A stretch of DNA of 64,000 nucleotides from Phyto melanocephala. Its lineage: Eukaryota > Arthropoda > Insecta > Diptera > Rhinophoridae. Under the pieces are notes generated by a model. That model was not told where the DNA came from. It saw only the letters and a program-made list of their open reading frames with translations, and did not search any database. The stretch lies in NCBI GenBank assembly GCA_941918925.1, contig OW799236.1, positions 83,912,213-83,976,212 on the forward strand, read 5' to 3'. Positions 21,184 to 32,739 of the stretch are shown here, piece by piece (position 1 is the first letter of the stretch; each line of letters begins with the position of its first letter). A program made the position numbers and the translations under genes.

Positions 21184-22100
21184 ATTATTATTTATTTATT
21201 TGAATTTAAGTCTATGGAATAATTCCTTACAGACTATATTATAAAATAAGTTAATCAAGAAAAAAATACATTAAAAATTTTAAAATCAATTATAAAAAAT
21301 TAATTATTTAAGTAAAAAATAACATTTTGTTTAATAATATCAATACTTAAAGAAAAGTCTATAAAATTATACATTTCATTGAAACAACAGCATAATCTTC
21401 TAAACGGGTCCGACATAGCAAAGTTAGTACGAAATGTTTTGACATAAAGTGGGATAAAAGATTGCAATGAACGTTGAGGAACATTAAAAGTTAAGTTACT
21501 TAGCAGAAAATCAGAGCTGACGTCACCATTAATAAGATTAACCATAAAAGAAATATTTAGCATGATTCTCCGGCTTTTTAAAGTTGGTAGGTTAACCTCA
21601 GCTAATCTTATTGAGTATGATGAAAGGTCCACATAGCCTCTATAGGTATTTCTTAAACAGAAAATAAGAAATTGTTTTTGAATAGACCTATACGTTCACA
21701 ATGTATATTATATAATGGGTCCCATATAATCGAACCATATTCTAAAACTGGTCTCACGTGCGACGTATATAGCCGTTTAGTTACAAGGGGATCGTTGAAT
21801 TCCTTCGACCATCTTTTTATGAAAGACAACATGCTACGAGCTTTGTTGACAGTCATCGTTACATGCTGAACAAAACTAAGTTTTGCGTCTAACAAAAATC
21901 CCAAATCCATAAACAATCTAACCGACTCCAATTTACAATTATCAAGAACGTAGGAATACGCAGTAATGCGTATTGGCGAAAACTGCATATGCTTACATTT
22001 CTTTAAATTTAATTCTATTAAATTATGTTGACACCATTTGCAAAAATTATCCATATCATTTTGTAAATGAAGATGATCAGATGGCTGTACAATACTCAAA
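21184..22100 (-). pseudogene. LINE reverse transcriptase C-terminal region, 3' end with AAAT tail
   Basis: On the minus strand, 22099-21653 encodes the end of a non-LTR reverse transcriptase: HLQNDMDNFCKWCQHNLIEL, NLKKCKHMQFSP, DLGFLLDAKLSFVQHV, ARSMLSFIKRWSKEFNDPL and RPVLEYGSIIWDP. After a frameshift near 21650 the C-terminal part continues (21632-21300) with LPTLKSRRIMLNISFMVNL and DPFRRLCCCFNEMY. The 3' end near 21184 has AAATAAATAAT-type repeats as a tail. The polymerase core is missing, as expected of a 5'-truncated insertion. A diverged relative is at 55253-55910. I would place it with Jockey/CR1-like elements. Confidence 0.8.
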
Positions 22101-22188
22101 AATAATTTAACTTAGATTTAATTTATCTTAGAGATCATCTAGAACTTATTATTAACTGTATCTTACTGCTCAAGCCATTTCATTTGAT

Positions 22189-22357
22189 ATAATTTTGTGG
22201 CTTGGAGCTAAAAGGGCCAATGTCACTTTTTTGCTCTTTTGAGTTAATCATTGCATTAAGTTTGTTTTCTTGCTCTATTTCATTATGGCAAAAAAAAAAT
22301 GTTCTCAAAAGTAAATATTTTGACATTGGCCCTTTTAGCTCCAAGCCACAGAATTAT
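22189..22357. mobile_element. MITE with 36-bp inverted ends
   Basis: The left arm (22189-22224) contains TGTGGCTTGGAGCTAAAAGG and continues GGCCAATGTCA. The right arm (22322-22357) is its near-perfect inverse, including ATAATTYTG beyond the core. The 97-bp centre has no coding. A clear target duplication is not visible because the flanks are themselves AT-rich. The superfamily is unknown. Confidence 0.75.
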
Positions 22358-22359
22358 TG

Positions 22360-24830
22360 AAAGATTAAATTTCTAATTCTCCATCTAATACACACCTAAA
22401 TTTAATGTACGTCATTCTGTGCCCATCTTGAATTTTATAATGTTTTATATTTTGCTATTTAGGCTCTTTAATTTGATATCAACATAAACTTACACTCTCG
22501 ATTGTCTAAGTTGGAAAAAATTAAATTTTCGTTTGAATATATAAGAAAAAACAATGCAACCATTTTTTTTTTGCTTCTGGTGCTTATGTCTTAGTTTAAA
22601 TCCAATTTTTTTTCAGGAATAATTTCCGATGCTACGGCCTGCAATTTGGTATCACAAGCATGTTCAAAAATTAATTTATTATATTTAAAAAAAATGTTTT
22701 TCCAACCAATTTTTGTCTATTATTTTTTCCGGCTTAAGACCCATTTGTCCAACACTTTTTACGAATATCCCAAGAAGCATATCGTTAGCGTTCTTCTTAG
22801 ACCACGAAAGCTTCAATAACTTATTTTTTATTTTTGGTTGTATAAAAATGTTTTCCTTATTTTTTCAAACTAAATAACGATTTTTTACATTTAAAAGAAT
22901 CAGAATCTCCGCCTATAATAAATATTTATATCCATTTATTGTAAAATTTCAATCTTCGTTTATTTAAAAATAATTTTAATTACAACTCTCCCTTTACCAG
23001 TTTTAAAATAATAAATTTAAATTAATTATCAGCCATCAGTCATCGAAATAATTAAGCTATTAAAACCACTCTAGAATCGATGAAGTATTAAATATAACAA
23101 TCGATAAGTATCCTAACAGGATGACTGCGTGAGAACTGGACAAATGAAATTAATTCAATACACACTCATCGAATATACTATGCAATCGTCCTGCTTACAC
23201 AGTTTTCTCCCTGACACTCCTGAGAAAAGAAAATAAAACCCTTAACACCCCAACATTTAACCATAAACAAGCAAAACAAAAACATCATCATCATCATCGC
23301 CACCAGCCAGTCAGCCATCCAGTCACTAGCAGTGAGTAGTCAATAAATAATTTTACCCACGGTCTATAAATAACCAACAAAAGCAAAACGTATGCTTCTT
23401 ATTTTATAATGAACGCATCTTGCCGCTTGCAAGTACATCAACATCTTTTGACTCTTGCGATGCGGGTTTGGTTTCCGGTTTCCATATATCGCGGCTATTT
23501 GCTAAACCCATAGATACGAACACACATCGGCAACTGACAGAAGCATATTGTTTCTGTTGTTGTTGTATTGGTTTAAGGGATGATCCTTAAAGTTTATTTT
23601 CATTTCATCTCTTTCTACTGCAGACACAAGCATTTATACTTGTATTTGTTTATTGAATCACGTGACAAGTTGGATTTTACTTTTTAAGGTTGATTTCAAA
23701 TCTACGTACATAGCTGAGGAGGGCTTTGTTGTACGATATTTTTTGTTCTATCCCACGGGACTCAATTTATGCGTATTTGTATGTTAAATGAATGTTCTTG
23801 ATTGCACACTTTTTTCACTGCTGCTACGAGTATTCAATTTTCAATTCGCTTTATTTGCAGTGTATTTTTGTAATCTTAAGAGGGAGACTGTGCTATGGTA
23901 AATTGGTATGACCAATATTTATTAAGCATTTATGTCCAGCATTGGTATATGATTGCAGGTTTCATTCAATTTATTATAGTGGTTTTTGGTGGTGGTTCAT
24001 ATCTTGCGAGTAATTTTTACATCATTATGTCATGTAGTCATATTGTAGTTGTAAGTGTATTTTGAAATGCGTACAAATTCAATGACAGCAAACAAATAAA
24101 CTTGAATAAAATAATGCTTTATTTGTTAATCGTAATGTTTGCCATCAGTTGAAATATATTTTCATAAATTTAGTCCTTAAGGTATTGTAACATGAGATGA
24201 GAGTCGATTGTCGAAATTACATACAATAAAATAAGTTTTTTTTTTGGTAGTTGTAGTGTTTTTAGGGGCTTATTATTATTAGAAATGTATATTAGTTTTA
24301 ATAAAAGCTCTTTTTTGAAATATAAACACGCACCTTATTTTTTATTGTTTGCCTTCGATTTAAGGTTAGGTTTAATGGTACATACCCATGGCACTGCACT
24401 GAAGAAAGGTTGCCCAATTAAACCATAAACCTAATTCATACTAAAATTAAACTGGTTTACAAGCCCAGTACTTGCAATATAATTTTATAGGAATTTCCAA
24501 TCCGCAGCTCTAAAGTTTTCCAAGTTCGACTAGGGGCCATGTTAAAATTCTAGTATCTAATCCTTCTAAACGCAGGACTCTTTATACGGAAGATTTTATA
24601 CTCTCGTGCTAACTAAATTAGCTTTAAGCTCTGCACAACTTACACTAGGTTTTATTCTGAGTGTCAGATTGAATTTATCTACAGCCAAGTAGCGGCATGT
24701 GAACACAATCATAATTTTACACGTATTTTCAAGTTCTTTGAACTTTTGGAATAGATATTCTAATAAGAATCATACAGCGTGATTTTTTAGTTATTTGGGT
24801 TTTGAAAACTTAAAATAAAATAAAGAAAAT
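22360..24830. other. Long AT-rich stretch without recognised genes
   Basis: I see no open frame above 60 codons, no transposon ends and no conserved motif. A short CAT repeat (about 23282-23298) and T tracts are the only structures noted. This is one of the larger stretches free of recognisable transposons and might be host intron or intergenic DNA. Confidence 0.5.
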
Positions 24831-24839
24831 TTTTTAAAT

Positions 24840-25195
24840 TGAATGAAATATTTATTGGGGGCAATAAATGACTACCTGTTATTTACTTCTTTAAGATTAT
24901 TATATATAAATGTTGTTCATGGCTACACCGCAGATGGCCCGTTCATCAGTTTTAAATTTGGCATACTTTTTCTAACATTTTGGTCAATACTTATCTCACT
25001 AATGGACATTGTGATGTTGTGTTCCGTGACTGAAATTGTAGCTGTCTTATCCCTGTACTTAAGAGACTTTACGTATCTCGTAAAAAAACTGCGGGCTCAT
25101 ATGGTATGGTTAACCGTTCCAAATCTTGACATTACTTGCTTAGAAAAATCGCTTTTCAAAAGGATCATGGTATCACGTGCCACATGTCAGTGAAG
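24840..25195 (-). pseudogene. Mariner-like transposase C-terminal relic
   Basis: On the minus strand from about 25185, HVARDTMILLKSDFSKQVMS and RFGTV correspond to the CHxARxT...LLxxxFGxxxISR part that follows the second catalytic aspartate of mariner transposases. After a stop, RYVKSLKYRDKTATI and ISEISID match the C-terminal YVKSLVYxxKPxTI region. The plus-strand open frame of 116 codons here is its antisense shadow. No terminal repeats were found. The minus-strand frame at 25205-25387 beside it has no recognised motif. Confidence 0.55.
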
Positions 25196-25399
25196 TCAAA
25201 TTCTTTAATTTTGTGCAAGAATAAAATGGTTTTTATCGTACGTTACTTGCTCCATTAACTTTAACGTTAGGATTTTTATTGTTAATGAATAAATGAGTTC
25301 TTCAATGACAGTGGCCGATCCACCAACAATATTCCGCTCCGTACAGACTTTTCGCAGATATTCTGCGCAGTATGTCTTTTCACGCAATACAAGTTGACT

Positions 25400-25980
25400 T
25401 AAAACTTTTTATCAATTTATTAACAATATTTTTAAAATTAATTAAAATTACTTTAGTTTAATATCTTTATTAAAACCTTTAAATTCTTTCATCTGTTTTT
25501 GAATATGGTATCGTTTAATTAATTATTTTTATTGGGGACCTTTTGGACTCTTGTTTTTACCATTTTTAATTATTCTGTTCAGAACTTCATGCAATCAGTT
25601 CTTGAAATGTTGTCGATTATTCTCTTTAAAGGCTGAAAGAATTTTTTTTTAATTTGGCGCTTTTTCCGCTCACTTTATTTGCCAATTCGAAGCATTTGCT
25701 AGCTGTGTGTGTCTCCGGCTTATTTAAGTTAAAAAAAAAATATATGGTAAAGAGGATGCCTAGAGGATATGTATCAGTCTCCAGTCACTGTGACAATATT
25801 ACTCTGGGCAGCCACAAAAGAACTAAGGTTGAATGAAGCTCCGCTTGAGTAGTCAATGCTTTTCTACCAGTCTGAGAAATTCTGGTTTGATGCTCGACAG
25901 CAACTTAGCTCACCTATGCCACAACGGGCATTTTTCTCCGCTCAGCTAATAAAATAATAATAAACTTTAAACTTTCTGTA
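25400..25980. other. Unassigned DNA
   Basis: Open frame 25654-25836 on the plus strand (60 codons) has no known motif. The segment 25640-25930 is less AT-rich than its surroundings and could be a LINE fragment, but I cannot show it. Confidence 0.35.
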
Positions 25981-25984
25981 TTAA

Positions 25985-27425
25985 AAAACAAGTAAGAGCG
26001 CTGTGCCGAATCTGATAATACACTTCACCGCCATATACATGGGTATAATGACCACATCGTAGCTCATCCTAGATTTTAGATTTCATGCAATACGCTATTT
26101 TCTTTATTATTTCCGTTGCCATCTTTGATTTTGAATTTTTACTTAGTTACTGTATTCTATTGGATAAACCCTTTCGTTTGATACCTATACTGTTGGGGTT
26201 AAAAAAAAGCGCTCAATAATCCTCAAACCCTTTTATTTGATCCCCATATTGGCTCTCTTGGTTCTATAGAAACTGTAAAATATCTGTTTTCGTTTGTAAA
26301 TCTTAGGAATAACACTTAAGCAGTTGTTCTTTGGTGCATATATCTCAGTTGGTTTCAAACCGATTTGAATCCTTAAAAATAATTTCTGAGATTTCAAAAA
26401 TTATTTAGAAGTCTAAAATATGTTAATATAATTTTTGTTTATTGGTTGTTGGGTGTGAGCTTGTCTATATGCATTTCACTGGTATGCCAGATCATCAGTA
26501 AACCTTTAAACTACAAAATTTATAAGAAGTTCAAAATTATTACAAGCTTTTTTTAAAATTGTTCATAAACAATATGAGAATCCTACTTATATAATAAATG
26601 TGAATGTTTGTATGTTTGGATATTTGTTACTCAATCACGCAAAAACGGCTGAACGGAACCAAATGAAATTCGGCACATAGATAGATAACAACCTAGATTA
26701 ACATATAGGCTACTTTTTATCGAGATAATAACGCGAAGTCGTTGGCAAACTCATCATAACACATCCTAAACGGGTTGTTTGTGTTGTAAATACTTTTATT
26801 TTTGTTGTTAATACTAAGTCTACCTTTTATCCCGATAACTACGCAGACGAAGTCGCGGGCACAAGCTAGCTTTAAATAAATCAAGAAACAAAATTTAAAA
26901 ACCCTTCATAAGCCCAACCAACAACTTTTACTTATTCTTATTTATTTTATTTTATTTTTCAAATCCTAATAAGTAAAAATTTTTAAATTTAATTTAATTT
27001 TTAATTTAATTTTAGTAAGTACTTTAAATTTTGATATATTTAAAAAAATTTATATTTTATAATTTTTACTATAACTTTGCCGATTGGTGACCAGTTTGTC
27101 CAAAATTTTTCATGAGTATCTGCAGAGGCATACCATATCAGCTGGGTGTATAGATTATCCTAGGGTCAGAAAATTTTAATTTTTTTTGGTAAAAATAAAC
27201 GAAAAAACAGATCTGCTCCTAAATATTTTTGATACCTTAAACGGGTCTTGGCGATGTCGGGGATCTTCATACACACAGACAGACGGACAGACAGACGGAT
27301 AATGCTTTATTGACTGTCCTATTTATAAGATTTCAGAAAATATATACTTTATGTGGTCGGAAATGAATATTGTAGAAATTTCACACAAAATCACAAATCT
27401 ATATTTACCCTTTTACGCTGTCGTG
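25985..27425. mobile_element. DINE-1-like element, diverged, with nested Helitron
   Basis: It starts AACAAGTAAGAGCGCTGTGC with CGAATCTGATAATAC, a decayed form of the terminal palindrome, then ACTTCACC. Near its far end are CAGACAGACGGACAGACAGA and AAGATTTCAGAAAATATATA, ending ACCCTTTTACGCTGTCGTGG. It is longer and more diverged than the copies at 17069, 41751 and 44078, and contains the 289-bp Helitron at 26581. Confidence 0.6.
26581..26869 (+). mobile_element. Short non-autonomous Helitron
   Basis: The 5' end TCCTACTTATATAATAAATG follows an A, and the 3' end has GACGAAGTCGCGGGCACAAG followed by CTAG at 26866-26869. These are the classic insect Helitron termini (5' TC, 3' GC-rich hairpin then CTAG). 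The base after CTAG is C, where T is expected, so either the flank mutated or the insertion was imprecise. No coding. It lies inside a DINE-like repeat, so it is the younger of the two. Confidence 0.8.
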
Positions 27426-27429
27426 GTCC

Positions 27430-27615
27430 GATGACACCTCCGGCTTAAATGGTTGACCATGTAGTTACCTTGAGTGAACTTAATGGCTTTCCACAAATGA
27501 TACGTGGTATCTGCGTACCACAAAAACTCAAACTTGCTTTGTTTACGTTTCTGTTTAGATTAAAATATACCTCGTCGATAATGATAAAAACTCAGCATTT
27601 AGCGTTGTTGAGGAG
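27430..27615 (-). pseudogene. Mariner-like transposase fragment
   Basis: The minus strand reads DEVYFNLNRNVNKASLSFCG followed by TQIPRIICGKPL and LKVTTW. This matches the SDEAxFxLNGxVNKQNxRxWG...PxxxxEKPLHPxKVTVW segment of mariner transposases, including the first catalytic aspartate region. The sequence is cut at about 27650 by a MITE, and what follows beyond 27969 is too decayed to assign. Confidence 0.5.
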
Positions 27616-27652
27616 TATAGAATTGCATGGCTTATTGACGTGTACTCTCTTA

Positions 27653-27965
27653 AGGCCATGACTGACTATCCTACAAAGTCGTGCGATTATGTCAAATAAA
27701 AATCTGATAGTTTTCTGTCCTACATGAAAAAATCGCAACAAAATGTGTTATTGGATGCCACACTGTCATACTTGCTTAAAAAAAGCAACTCTGATCGCAC
27801 AGAAACTATTATTTTATGAAAATTTCCAAAAGATTATCAAATCGGACACACTTGTCAAAAAATCTGTTACACATGTTCATTTTGTGTCCACACTATCACA
27901 CTTTCTGAACACACATACAATTTTTGACATATCGAACGACTAAATCTGATAGTCAGTCATGGCCT
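27653..27965. mobile_element. MITE with TTA duplication
   Basis: The ends AGGCCATGACTGACTATC (27653) and GATAGTCAGTCATGGCCT (27965) are perfectly inverted. They are flanked by TTA on each side (27650-27652 and 27966-27968). The 313-bp body has subterminal motifs such as AATCTGATAG but no coding. A 3-bp TTA duplication is typical of PIF/Harbinger elements; the assignment is inferred from that alone. Confidence 0.85.
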
Positions 27966-28279
27966 TTACTGTTGACTTCTTAAATACCAAAACAATACTT
28001 AAATTTGCTAAAGATGTAGAATTTTTTATGAGGGTAATATATTTTGTGTCACTCTGTGCTAAAAAATAAAAAAGTTCAAGAGAGCCCCGTCAAAAATAAG
28101 AAGACGATCTTGAATTGTGTGCAGCTCATTTATTGTGTCAATTGTTGTGCTATGTAGAATATTTTCATCAGATACCGAGATATGTGCTTGAATTAATTAA
28201 ATAATCACACCTATCGTGAATTAAAAAGTCAAATAAAACCGATGACTGCTGTTGCAAAGGAGCGTTGGGCGAACTTTGT

Positions 28280-29390
28280 ATAAATATTTTGTTCGATAAA
28301 CTTTTAATAAATTCAAAAATTTATTTTGAATACAAGGGTAAAACAAAAAGTAAATCTATATCTATATAATCTATAAATCTATATAACTTAACAGAATGCA
28401 CCTATTTTTATTTTTAAAACTAATTTTTAATTTTCGTTTATTAAAACTTAACAACATGTGCACATACACGTTTGATTCTCAAAAATTTCTTATATCTAAT
28501 TCTCAAAAGTTGACAACACAATTCTTTAACCCTCCTCTCATGAAAATTTATTCATCGTCTCTTCTTTCTCACCATAAAATTATTAATTTATTTCAAACCA
28601 TTAACATATTAGTTTCACCATTTCGCTTAAATAATGACATCAGGTGTTCAAATTGTCATCTAGAACTAAAAAAAATCCTTTTACTTTTCGTGAAACCCTT
28701 TTAAGGAAAACATAAAATAATTAAACCGTTTCTTTTACCGCAAATTAACATTTAAAAAAATAAAGTAGTGTGGGAATAGTTGAGTTTTTTAAACAATTAA
28801 GTGTCAATGTCATAAAAAGTGTTAAGAACAAAAACAAAGAGAAAAAGAATTTGCATAAATTAAATTGCTAACTAACCAAAACTAAGTCAACTCATAAGCA
28901 AATCAAGTAATTTAAAATCACTATCAAATCAATTTTCATAATGTGAACCATACACTCGGTTAAGAAATAGTGTGTGTGTGAGAGAGAGAGGGAAAGAAAA
29001 AACTAACAAAGTCATGTAATGTATCCGGTACCTCTGTTACTTTTTAAACTAGTCTAAGACACGGAAACATTAATTCATAAAATTTACATAAATTCTAAAT
29101 GCGCTTGAATGGCTAAAGCAACAAACAACTAGTGCAACGTTTGTATGCAATATTCAACCCCTTTATTTTTAAATGCATTTTGTCGCTAAAACTTTAAATC
29201 GTTTTTGATTATGGTTTTGAAAAACAAGTCCAATATTCATTTCCGTTTCTTTTTAAATGTTTACCGAGCTTCTTCCTTTTTTTTTTTGTTTATTACGAAT
29301 ATGTAGGAAAGGTAGATTTCATTATCATAAATATTTCTTAGTTCAGCACATTAAAATGTTCTTTAGACTGACTTCTTTGTCTTCTTTAGA
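28280..29390. other. Unassigned AT-rich DNA with TG/GA microsatellite
   Basis: The frame 28396-28704 (plus, 102 codons) is low-complexity hydrophobic and aromatic sequence without a family. A TG-GA microsatellite lies at 28971-28991, and short CTATAT repeats lie near 28350-28387. Confidence 0.45.
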
Positions 29391-29395
29391 ATAAC

Positions 29396-30246
29396 ATATG
29401 GGCATTTCCAAGTCATCGTACGTGGCATTTGTACTTCTATAAAGTAATTTTTGCAAAAGTAAGACTAACTGAAACAAAATTAGGTCTTTATGTTTCATTC
29501 AAAGGGTGCTTTATTCAAAAGAAAATTAATTGTATTCGAATCATTGTTGTCTAAAATATTCAGAAAAATAAGAATATATCGTACGTGACATAAAACAGCA
29601 GTGATTTTAAGGTATATTTGGAAATATGAAAAAATCTGCCAATCTTGGGAGGTATTTTTTTTTAATTTCTTACTCTAAGCGAAATCTTTTTCATTTAAAA
29701 TCCATCATACTTAATTGAAAACAATTTTAAAATGATTTTATAATAAATTCAATTTAATATGGTTCGTGACATATCGTACGAGACAGATTTTTCCCTAATA
29801 GTATTCTTAGGCAATAAAATTAAATTCTAAATTAGGTGCTCTTGTGACTATTCAAATACGAATAACGGAGGCCACTAATATTTTTGCACTACGTACGTGA
29901 CATTAAATAACATCCAAAATACCGCTAATTGGACTCTATATTTTCTTTTTTCTAATGGGTCTTGTTAATTGTTGTTGTCACCTTAATTTTAAAGCATATT
30001 TACAATTACAATTTATTTTAAAAATTTAGTCGCTAAAACAAATAGTTGATTGCAATTCTTTAAAATAAGTCAAAGAGATAATCAGATTAAACTCTTATTA
30101 TTGCTCTTAAAATAATTTAATAAGCTCTTAGTACATGCGCATAGTAAAATTTGAGTGTTTTTTTTATCAATAAACTTATATTGAAAAACTTTCAAGAGTT
30201 TTTATTTTTACAGTCGTGGTAGACATATTCATGGAAATGCCCATAT
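29396..30246. mobile_element. 851-bp inverted-repeat element with CGTACG motifs
   Basis: The ends ATATGGGCATTTCCA (29396-29410) and TGGAAATGCCCATAT (30232-30246) are exact inverted repeats of 15 bases. Inside are repeated TCGTACGTGGCAT/TCGTACGTGACAT-type motifs near 29415, 29578, 29773 (as TCGTACGAGACA) and 29889, which look like subterminal transposase-binding repeats. There is no open frame of note. The outer AT/TA could be a duplication of a TA-inserting element. The superfamily is not recognised. Confidence 0.65.
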
Positions 30247-30249
30247 ATG

Positions 30250-30840
30250 ATTTTGATTGTTGTTTTTTTTTATGTGAGTAGTTGAAGGCTCATGCACTTT
30301 CTAGTTTAAGGGGTGCATACAATTATTCTAGCAATGGCTTTAAGAAACTGCTTTTAGTTGTAAAAGTTTAAAGCAAAAACACAAGAATCATATTCAAACG
30401 TGGTTCGTTGGAGATATTTCAAACAGATTTTGTCTGAAAGTTGGTACTAAAAAACAATTTTTTTATTAAGGCTCAAAACTATAAATTTATATTAAACGAG
30501 ATGCAGTATAGGGTCCTTGAATTGGCTGTAAATATATTCATAAATTTATTGTGAGAAAATTAATATTAATAAATAATGTTTTATAGATTACATTAGAGAT
30601 GTAGTCGTTGTCTGCAGTCATTCCAATTACTAATTCAGGATAATATTTGTTATTTAATTTTTAAGCTAAAAAAAGGATTGTGAAATGTAGCAATTTTAGA
30701 AATGATCATTAAATTTGCTTTTTTTTAACAAAAATAGACTAACAAACAATAATTATTTTGTTATTGTGGTCATAATGGATACATAAAAAAGGCTATTCAA
30801 GCTGCTTTGGCAATATTTCACTCCAGTTTCACTTCACTGA
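30250..30840. other. Unassigned AT-rich DNA
   Basis: No motif or transposon end recognised. Confidence 0.5.
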
Positions 30841-30879
30841 ACATTAGTACACAAAGTCGTATACGAAAAGTGGGAATCA

Positions 30880-31600
30880 AGTAGAATATTGCTATTTTAT
30901 CGGCCAGTGTCAGTGAAGACAGCGATATGTTTATTCATCGTTGCTCTTAACAATTGGGTCTTTGTTATAACTGAAAGATTTTACGTAGGGACCTCGGAAT
31001 TAAACGAAATACAGCTGTTGCAAGAACTGAAGCCAGTTGATGAAACACAGCATAGTGTGTTTTTTTTTTTGCGAAAACATCTTAGGAGACTGAAGATCAA
31101 TTTTTCTACGGAAAATAGTCGAATTTAATGTTATTCAAAAACTGCCAAGTGATGCACTGTTTTGTGCGGTTTGAGGCCGGCATCATCATTTGACTATACT
31201 TTTTCAAAAACGATAAAATTCGCAATGTTACAGTCAAAGGAGCGAAGTGAGCTGACTACGGACTTTTTGTCCAAAATTATGAAATTGGATTTGTAGTTGC
31301 AACAAAGCTGTGCCACTTGTCTCGTAATAACCACCACATATTTAGAGAAGAGGTTGGTGATCAATTATTCATAAGTTTTGTAGCAGTCAATTTGCCGCCA
31401 GTATCACGTTATTTGAATCATATGAACTTCTTATTTTGGGGATCTTGAGGTCTCTTATATACAGGGATAAGCCAGCTATTATTTAAGCTCTCAAAAATAA
31501 TATTACAATATTGATAAAATACCGTCAAAAATTATGGAAGAGGAATGTCAAAACTAGAGAGCATGAATACACTACGGAGTAAGTTTACGGCGTAGATGCA
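30880..31600 (+). pseudogene. Mariner-like transposase relic
   Basis: From 30889 the open frame ends with IQLLQELKPVDETQHSVFFF, corresponding to the VQLTQELKPxDHxxRxxF linker before the catalytic core. Further on, HCFVRFEAGIII (31157) matches VWCGxxxxGIIGPYFF, and FKNDKIRNVTVKGA (31205) matches FxNDxxxxVTVNGxRY. RSLIYRDKPAII and ALKNNIT (31450-31500) match the C-terminal YVKSLVYxxKPxTIxALKxNI. Numerous stops and frameshifts and loss of the catalytic blocks show it is dead. Terminal repeats were not located. Confidence 0.6.
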
Positions 31601-31619
31601 GAAAACATTAACACGAAAT

Positions 31620-32190
31620 GTGGTTTCAAGCATAAAGTTTAAAAAAAATAGCCAAGGACACCTATAGACCTCACTAAGCAATCACTCTTTCCGTGTGCAA
31701 TATATATATATGGTCTATTGTTTAGGTTCATCGCTAAAGGAAATTTTTTCGAAAAATCAGCTTTTAAAGCCTGTTGCTCAAGCCACGTTTGAACCAGTCT
31801 TTAGTATTTATAGTATTTTAATGCATTCTTCGGTTCCCAAATGATTCAAATTCGTAAATTGCAAACCTTTCATTTAATAAATGACACTTCAGGTGAAAAA
31901 CAGTTTACAGCTAGCAGCAGCCTTTCCAAACCGGCGGTTTTGAATCCACTAAACAAATTTATACTAAGAAACCTAATAATGAGCTCAATCATTTCTTACC
32001 ATATCTGCGGTAAATCCATGGGAACGTAATCTAGTTGTAAATGAGTTTATAAGCTAAAGACATAGTTTTATTCAAACTAGTAACTTTTTTTATTTGTATG
32101 TATATAGTTTGGCTTGAATTACTTTCCAAAAGCATCCTTTTGTTAAAGAATAGGTTCAATTCCCACAAGCCACAAGTTCTCAATCATTTC
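31620..32190. other. Unassigned DNA
   Basis: The frame 31841-32029 (62 codons) has no known motif; nothing else is recognised. Confidence 0.45.
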
Positions 32191-32199
32191 TACTGTATT

Positions 32200-32340
32200 G
32201 AACTGGAACTTACATATTCGAGGCGAAAACCGAATGGCGTCATAATATTTGAATGAGGTGACCAGTCCATTTCTTGAAATTTGTTTTGGATTATTTCTGT
32301 ACTTAATGCTGCATCAATTCTGTTTACTACAGCCATCTTG
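32200..32340 (-). pseudogene. Possible mariner transposase scrap
   Basis: The minus strand contains ALSTEIIQNKFQEMDWSPHS followed by NIMTPFGF. This is reminiscent of the ARxTxxLLxxKFGExxxxxWPPRSxDLTPxDF region of mariner transposases. The resemblance is weak and no ends are visible. Confidence 0.3.
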
Positions 32341-32739
32341 CCCAGTTTAAGTTTGTCAAATTTAATTATAAGTTTCAAAACTTTTCTCTGACGTAAGCAC
32401 ACCCCGAGTAATGTCAAGACAGCTGTCATAGAAACCAGTTTAAGGCTTTTCGCTTTTCAAAAAAATGTTTTGTTTTTAAGCGAAGTAAATATAGGAGTAG
32501 AAAAGATAAATTTTGCCATATTACAATTTAAGCACAGATAAAAACTATGTACCATTTAAAATATTTGTTTCTGGGTGACTCTGGCTTCTGTCTTGTCTTT
32601 ACTTTGTGAGAATTCTGCCTCTGGTTAGTAGATCCCCATTTTAACGGGGTTTTCAATAAGAGCGCTACAAAAGTTTTTTTAAATAAAACAAAAACGGTTT
32701 TGGATATCAATGAAATTCTTTATTCCTGTGAAAGTACAT

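Noticed and set aside
24843..25193. 116-codon plus-strand frame with hydrophobic segments, as a membrane protein
   Set aside because: The opposite strand reads as mariner transposase (ARDTMILLKSDF, RYVKSLKYRDK), which explains the open frame.
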